Below the pieces are notes generated by a model. The model was not told the DNA's origin. It saw only the letters and a list, made by a program, of their open reading frames with translations, and did not search any database. DNA of 64,000 nt from assembly GCA_037126765.1 (NCBI GenBank), contig JBBCBC010000034.1, positions 15,870,691 through 15,934,690 of the forward strand, given 5' to 3'. The translations under genes were made by a program, and so were the position numbers. This DNA comes from Stenogyne calaminthoides (taxonomy: Eukaryota; Streptophyta; Magnoliopsida; Lamiales; Lamiaceae). Positions 60,723 to 64,000 of this stretch are shown here, piece after piece. Positions within the stretch are counted from its first letter, which is position 1. Each line of letters starts with the position of its first letter.

Positions 60723-62561
60723 TTGGGGGGGAATAAATTGCACAGATCTATTCGGGATGAATATTTAAATACAAATTTAATTCTTATAATTATTACTAGC
60801 ATGAATTAATCCTATATTAATTCAAATAATAATCCAAAAATATATAATGCATATAATTAATTCACGTAAATCCTAGGCATGCGAATTCTACGAGTTTACG
60901 TGAACGTACCTCTTGGGATGACAGTGATCTGGCAGATTAGACTAACCAAAAGAACTTCCAAAGTATTCCCTTAATCCTTGTTCGACTATCCGGTGGAAGG
61001 ACACTTGTGAACAATTAACAAAAGGAAAATAAATTATATTGCACCACCTTTGTGGATTTACTAATTTTTCCAGCACATGGAATTGTACTTGGGAATGAAA
61101 GAGTCATCCCCTATTTATAGAGCATAGGTGGTCGAAAATTGTGGCAAAAAATAATGTGGGAAAATCTTTTATTGATCTCCAAGAAATCTTGAATATATCT
61201 CCTATATTCTTTTTCCCATAATTATAATATTCCACAAAATCCCACCTACTCTATTTTTATGGATAATTTCGAAAATAATGAGGCAAGATTCCAAGATTTG
61301 GATCTTCTTGAATTTGTGAGATATTCTTGTATTTCAAGAAATACATATTTTCCATAATATCTTTTCAAGAAAATCAAGAAAATCTTTCTTGCCCTTTATC
61401 TTTCAAAATTTTGAAAATTCTCTTATGAATAACCAAGTGTGAGATTTCTTGAATTTAATGAGATAATCTTGTATTCCAAGAATACATATCTTCATTCCCT
61501 AACAAAATTCAAAGAAAATATTTCTCCCCTCTTATCCATAATTTTCGAAAATCACTAGGAAAAATAGGCAACAATATTTATTTTATTTTAAACACTTTTT
61601 TCAGTTATTGGACTATATGTTGGGCTACTCAGGGGGCCTTTAGGAGAATTAAGATTGGACCTTCCAATGGATCTTGAATTACCAATATTGAGCCACAATA
61701 TTATTCAAGCCCATAAATATTAATTAATCCCACTACATAATTAATATTGCACTATCCATCTTAACCCATATTACAGTCAATATGGCTCCAGGTTATTATT
61801 TCTCGTGTTTAAGATTATCTAGCCCATTAATTAATTCAAGCCACTGAAATAGATTTTCATTAATTAATATCTTTTATCCTTGGTCAAGGAACGGTTCAAC
61901 ATTATTATCCATACCGGAAACTAATTCCACTTGCAAGATTTGGTATGATAAAGCTTATGAACCTCCCAAGGGGGCAAATCAAACAAGCGTACTTGCACAC
62001 GATTCTTCGTAATAAATCTTAGCAATCACATGTGACCAATAATATTGCCCAAGATAAAAAGTATTGAATCTCATTGATTCTCTACCCATGATAAGTCAAA
62101 GCAATAGTTACCAATCCCACGTGATCCTATTTAAGGAACGAAGATTAAGAAATAACGAACCACTGAGGTCTAATTCTTCCTTGTTCAGTTCTGAAGAATT
62201 TATCCTCCTGTAGGTCCTATTCAGTGCATCAGTCATGCACTAGTGTAATCTCTTGGTCAAGACAAGCCAATCTGAGCCTTACACTTCAACCTTTCACGAT
62301 GGATTGTTCATTTCCATCTAGGTCGTGAATGACGTACTTTTAGTTACAAGGGACTGTTAATTTAATCTTCTGTGATCTGGTATCACTAAATTAACTACAA
62401 TGTAACACGTACGATTTATTGAACATTTATGCAGTAAATATATGTAACATTCGATAATATTTAAAGCATCAGTGATAAACAATTTATTTCAGTAAATAAG
62501 TCCGAAATTCAGTTTTTGATTATACAAAGTAAAAAGAATACTTTCCAGTATAATCCCAACA
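60723..62561 (-). repeat. Copia B 5' LTR
   Basis: About 1839 bp, with a degraded start (TTGGGGGGGAATAAATTG instead of TGTTGGGGAATAAATTG) and a normal ATCCCAACA end. TATA-like TATAAATAGGGG lies at about 61108-61119 on the minus strand. Confidence 0.9.
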
Positions 62562-62760
62562 CTCACTTCACTCAATGACAACAGTGATTCAAGGGAACAC
62601 GAATAAGAACAAATGCAAACAATCAAACATAATATTCTAATGAGTGTGATGCCATACATTTAATATTAAATAAACAATAATATTAAATCAACACTGAATA
62701 TTATCTGAGTATTATGTCCTTACAAGGGATTGTCTATAGGACACTAACACTAACAAGTGA

Positions 62761-64000
62761 TTGTTAACCTCAAATGTTCTATTGAAAAAGATAAGTTGTG
62801 GATGAAAGTTGGAAATAAGTTATTTCAAGTAGCAGAACTGTTGGACATCGATTCTTATGGATGACTATAGTTGTTATGGTTGTCTTTTAGGGTACGTTCT
62901 ATTTAATAGACTTTATTTATTTTATGTACGAAATAACTTAGGTGATATTTGTATTGGGTTTAAAGTGACTTTTAAAAATTAATTTTTGAATTCCAAAGGA
63001 TTTTTTATGTTGTATTATTATATTATTTTTTAATGAATTGTAATTATTAGATTATGTGAATTGTGATTTTAAATATATTAAAGTGTAAGAGGAGATAATT
63101 GATTGTACATGTGTTATTATTAAATAGCCACTATATATTTATTCACAGGGTTTTCCCATACTGACGACCTATGTAGAGGTAGTCAAGGTCTTTCTTATTT
63201 CTTTCATATGTACATTTTTAATTTAAATAAATTAAAAGAACAATAAGTTTAAATCAGCCTAAAAGAATATTTATACCAGGCCCGTGCATTGTACGGAAAA
63301 AAGCCTAGTTATAACAATGTTTACTCAAATTGGTAGGTGTCGCGAGTCGTTTCGGTTGATGAATATTATGTGGCTAATTTAATTACAACTCACAAACAAA
63401 ACATATACGTGTAAAATGAACAGTAAATAAGATGAATTTGTTGACTGGTTCATCAATATATGACTACTCCGGGGGCATACCAAGCCGTGATGTAGTATTA
63501 TGAGCTTTACACACAGTTCTTGATACATCTTACGAAGATGAATCGTCTGAGTTAACGAATGAGTTCTAGGGGTTTTTCATATATGTGGATGAACAGATTT
63601 TTCTATTCCTCACCTCTCAAGAGGATTTTTTGTAGGCTATCTTTTCGGGATTATTTTATGGACCAACCCTTTCTTCTTTTTTTTTTTCTTCCATTTATCG
63701 TCTTACGTCAAGCATGATTTGGATTTAAAAGCATGTCTTTGGATTCTTTGGATCATGCAAGAACTCGGTTGGTGTTGCCCGCGTTTCGACTTCATCTTCT
63801 AGATAAACGTAATCAATGATTAAATTAATCTTTTTGTTGGTTGGACTTTTTCGCTTTTAAAAGATTTGAGTTATGGTTATGTTTGTTAGGTGGGCAAGGA
63901 GCCGATCATTTGGCGAACAAAAAGTAACTCATCCATTTGGCATGATTATATTCAAAATGTCACTCTTTGATGTTCGATTAATTCGATTTATTATATCGAA
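62761..64000. other. AT-rich terminal region
   Basis: No gene is supported. It includes the Helitron-like 3' end at 63281-63308. Confidence 0.5.
63281..63308 (+). mobile_element. Helitron-like 3' terminus
   Basis: A hairpin CCGTGCATTGTACGG lies nine bases before CTAG, which is followed by T. This matches Helitron 3' ends (hairpin about 10 bases before CTRR, insertion between A and T). The 5' end is not identified. Confidence 0.6.

Larger units (their letters stand above)
53690..62561 (-). mobile_element. Copia B: full-length LTR retrotransposon, minus strand
   Basis: About 8.9 kb with TSD CTCAC (53685-53689 and 62562-62566). LTRs of 1.83 kb match those of Copia A. The purine tract is at 55520-55536. 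Gag and pol are in one frame interrupted by three stops. The right LTR start is degraded and the primer-binding site is lost, so it could not replicate now. It sits inside the older solo LTR at 52343-62755. Confidence 0.94.
52343..62755 (-). repeat. Solo LTR of a second family, split by Copia B
   Basis: The left part is 52343-53689 and the right part 62567-62755, about 1.54 kb when Copia B and one copy of its TSD are removed. It begins TGTTTGAATTT and ends ACACTAACA. AGTGA flanks both sides (52338-52342 and 62756-62760). The phrase TACATGCGCAGCGAAA near the left end and GTCTATAGGACACTAAC at the right end are common in plant LTRs. Orientation is unproven. Confidence 0.7.

Overview
The window reads as nuclear DNA of a flowering plant. 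The evidence is Ty1/Copia retrotransposons primed by initiator-Met tRNA, a CACTA element, a plant-type hAT element, a tRNA-derived SINE, Helitron-like ends, and a nine-exon gene with plant-like introns. The repeat style would fit an asterid such as a Lamiales member, but that is a guess. Most of the window is transposable-element DNA. There are only three host loci: a small exonuclease-like tandem cluster, a TTC27-like TPR gene, and possibly one small peptide.

Region 1 (1-4435) is a decayed Copia element whose 5' LTR lies outside the window. Region 2 (about 4785-22370) holds tandem, intronless DEDD/Werner-exonuclease-like genes: an intact copy at 5493-6182, a broken copy at 7487-11409, an intact copy at 13165-13839, and possibly a promoter/start relic near 21940-22370. 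All copies with sequence over the active site lack acidic residues needed for catalysis. The cluster is broken up by transposons: a MITE-like inverted-repeat element before copy 1, a 3.4 kb hAT element inside copy 2, and a 5.2 kb CACTA element just downstream of copy 3, with an exact 3-bp target duplication.

Region 3 (about 22.4-34.1 kb, minus strand) is a nine-exon gene whose spliced product (about 898 codons) matches the TTC27 family. All splice sites look usable, but three positions disrupt the reading frame. Intron 1 carries a SINE with a 17-bp target duplication. Region 4 (34.1-40.1 kb) is intergenic and contains a Helitron-like nest with a 213-bp tandem duplication.

Region 5 (40107-62755) is a retrotransposon nest. 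Copia A (40107-49352, TSD TCATA) and Copia B (53690-62561, TSD CTCAC) both run on the minus strand and share LTRs and pol, but their gag segments are much more diverged than their flanks. Element A also has a GC-rich block in its leader that B lacks. B is inserted in an older solo LTR of another family (52343-62755, TSD AGTGA). A diverged LTR relative lies between A and B. The last 1.2 kb is AT-rich and includes a Helitron-like 3' terminus.

No operon-like or clearly new multi-gene system is visible. The most interesting items are the catalytically degenerate exonuclease-like tandem family riddled by transposons, the gag mosaic between Copia A and B, and the lesion-bearing TTC27-like gene.
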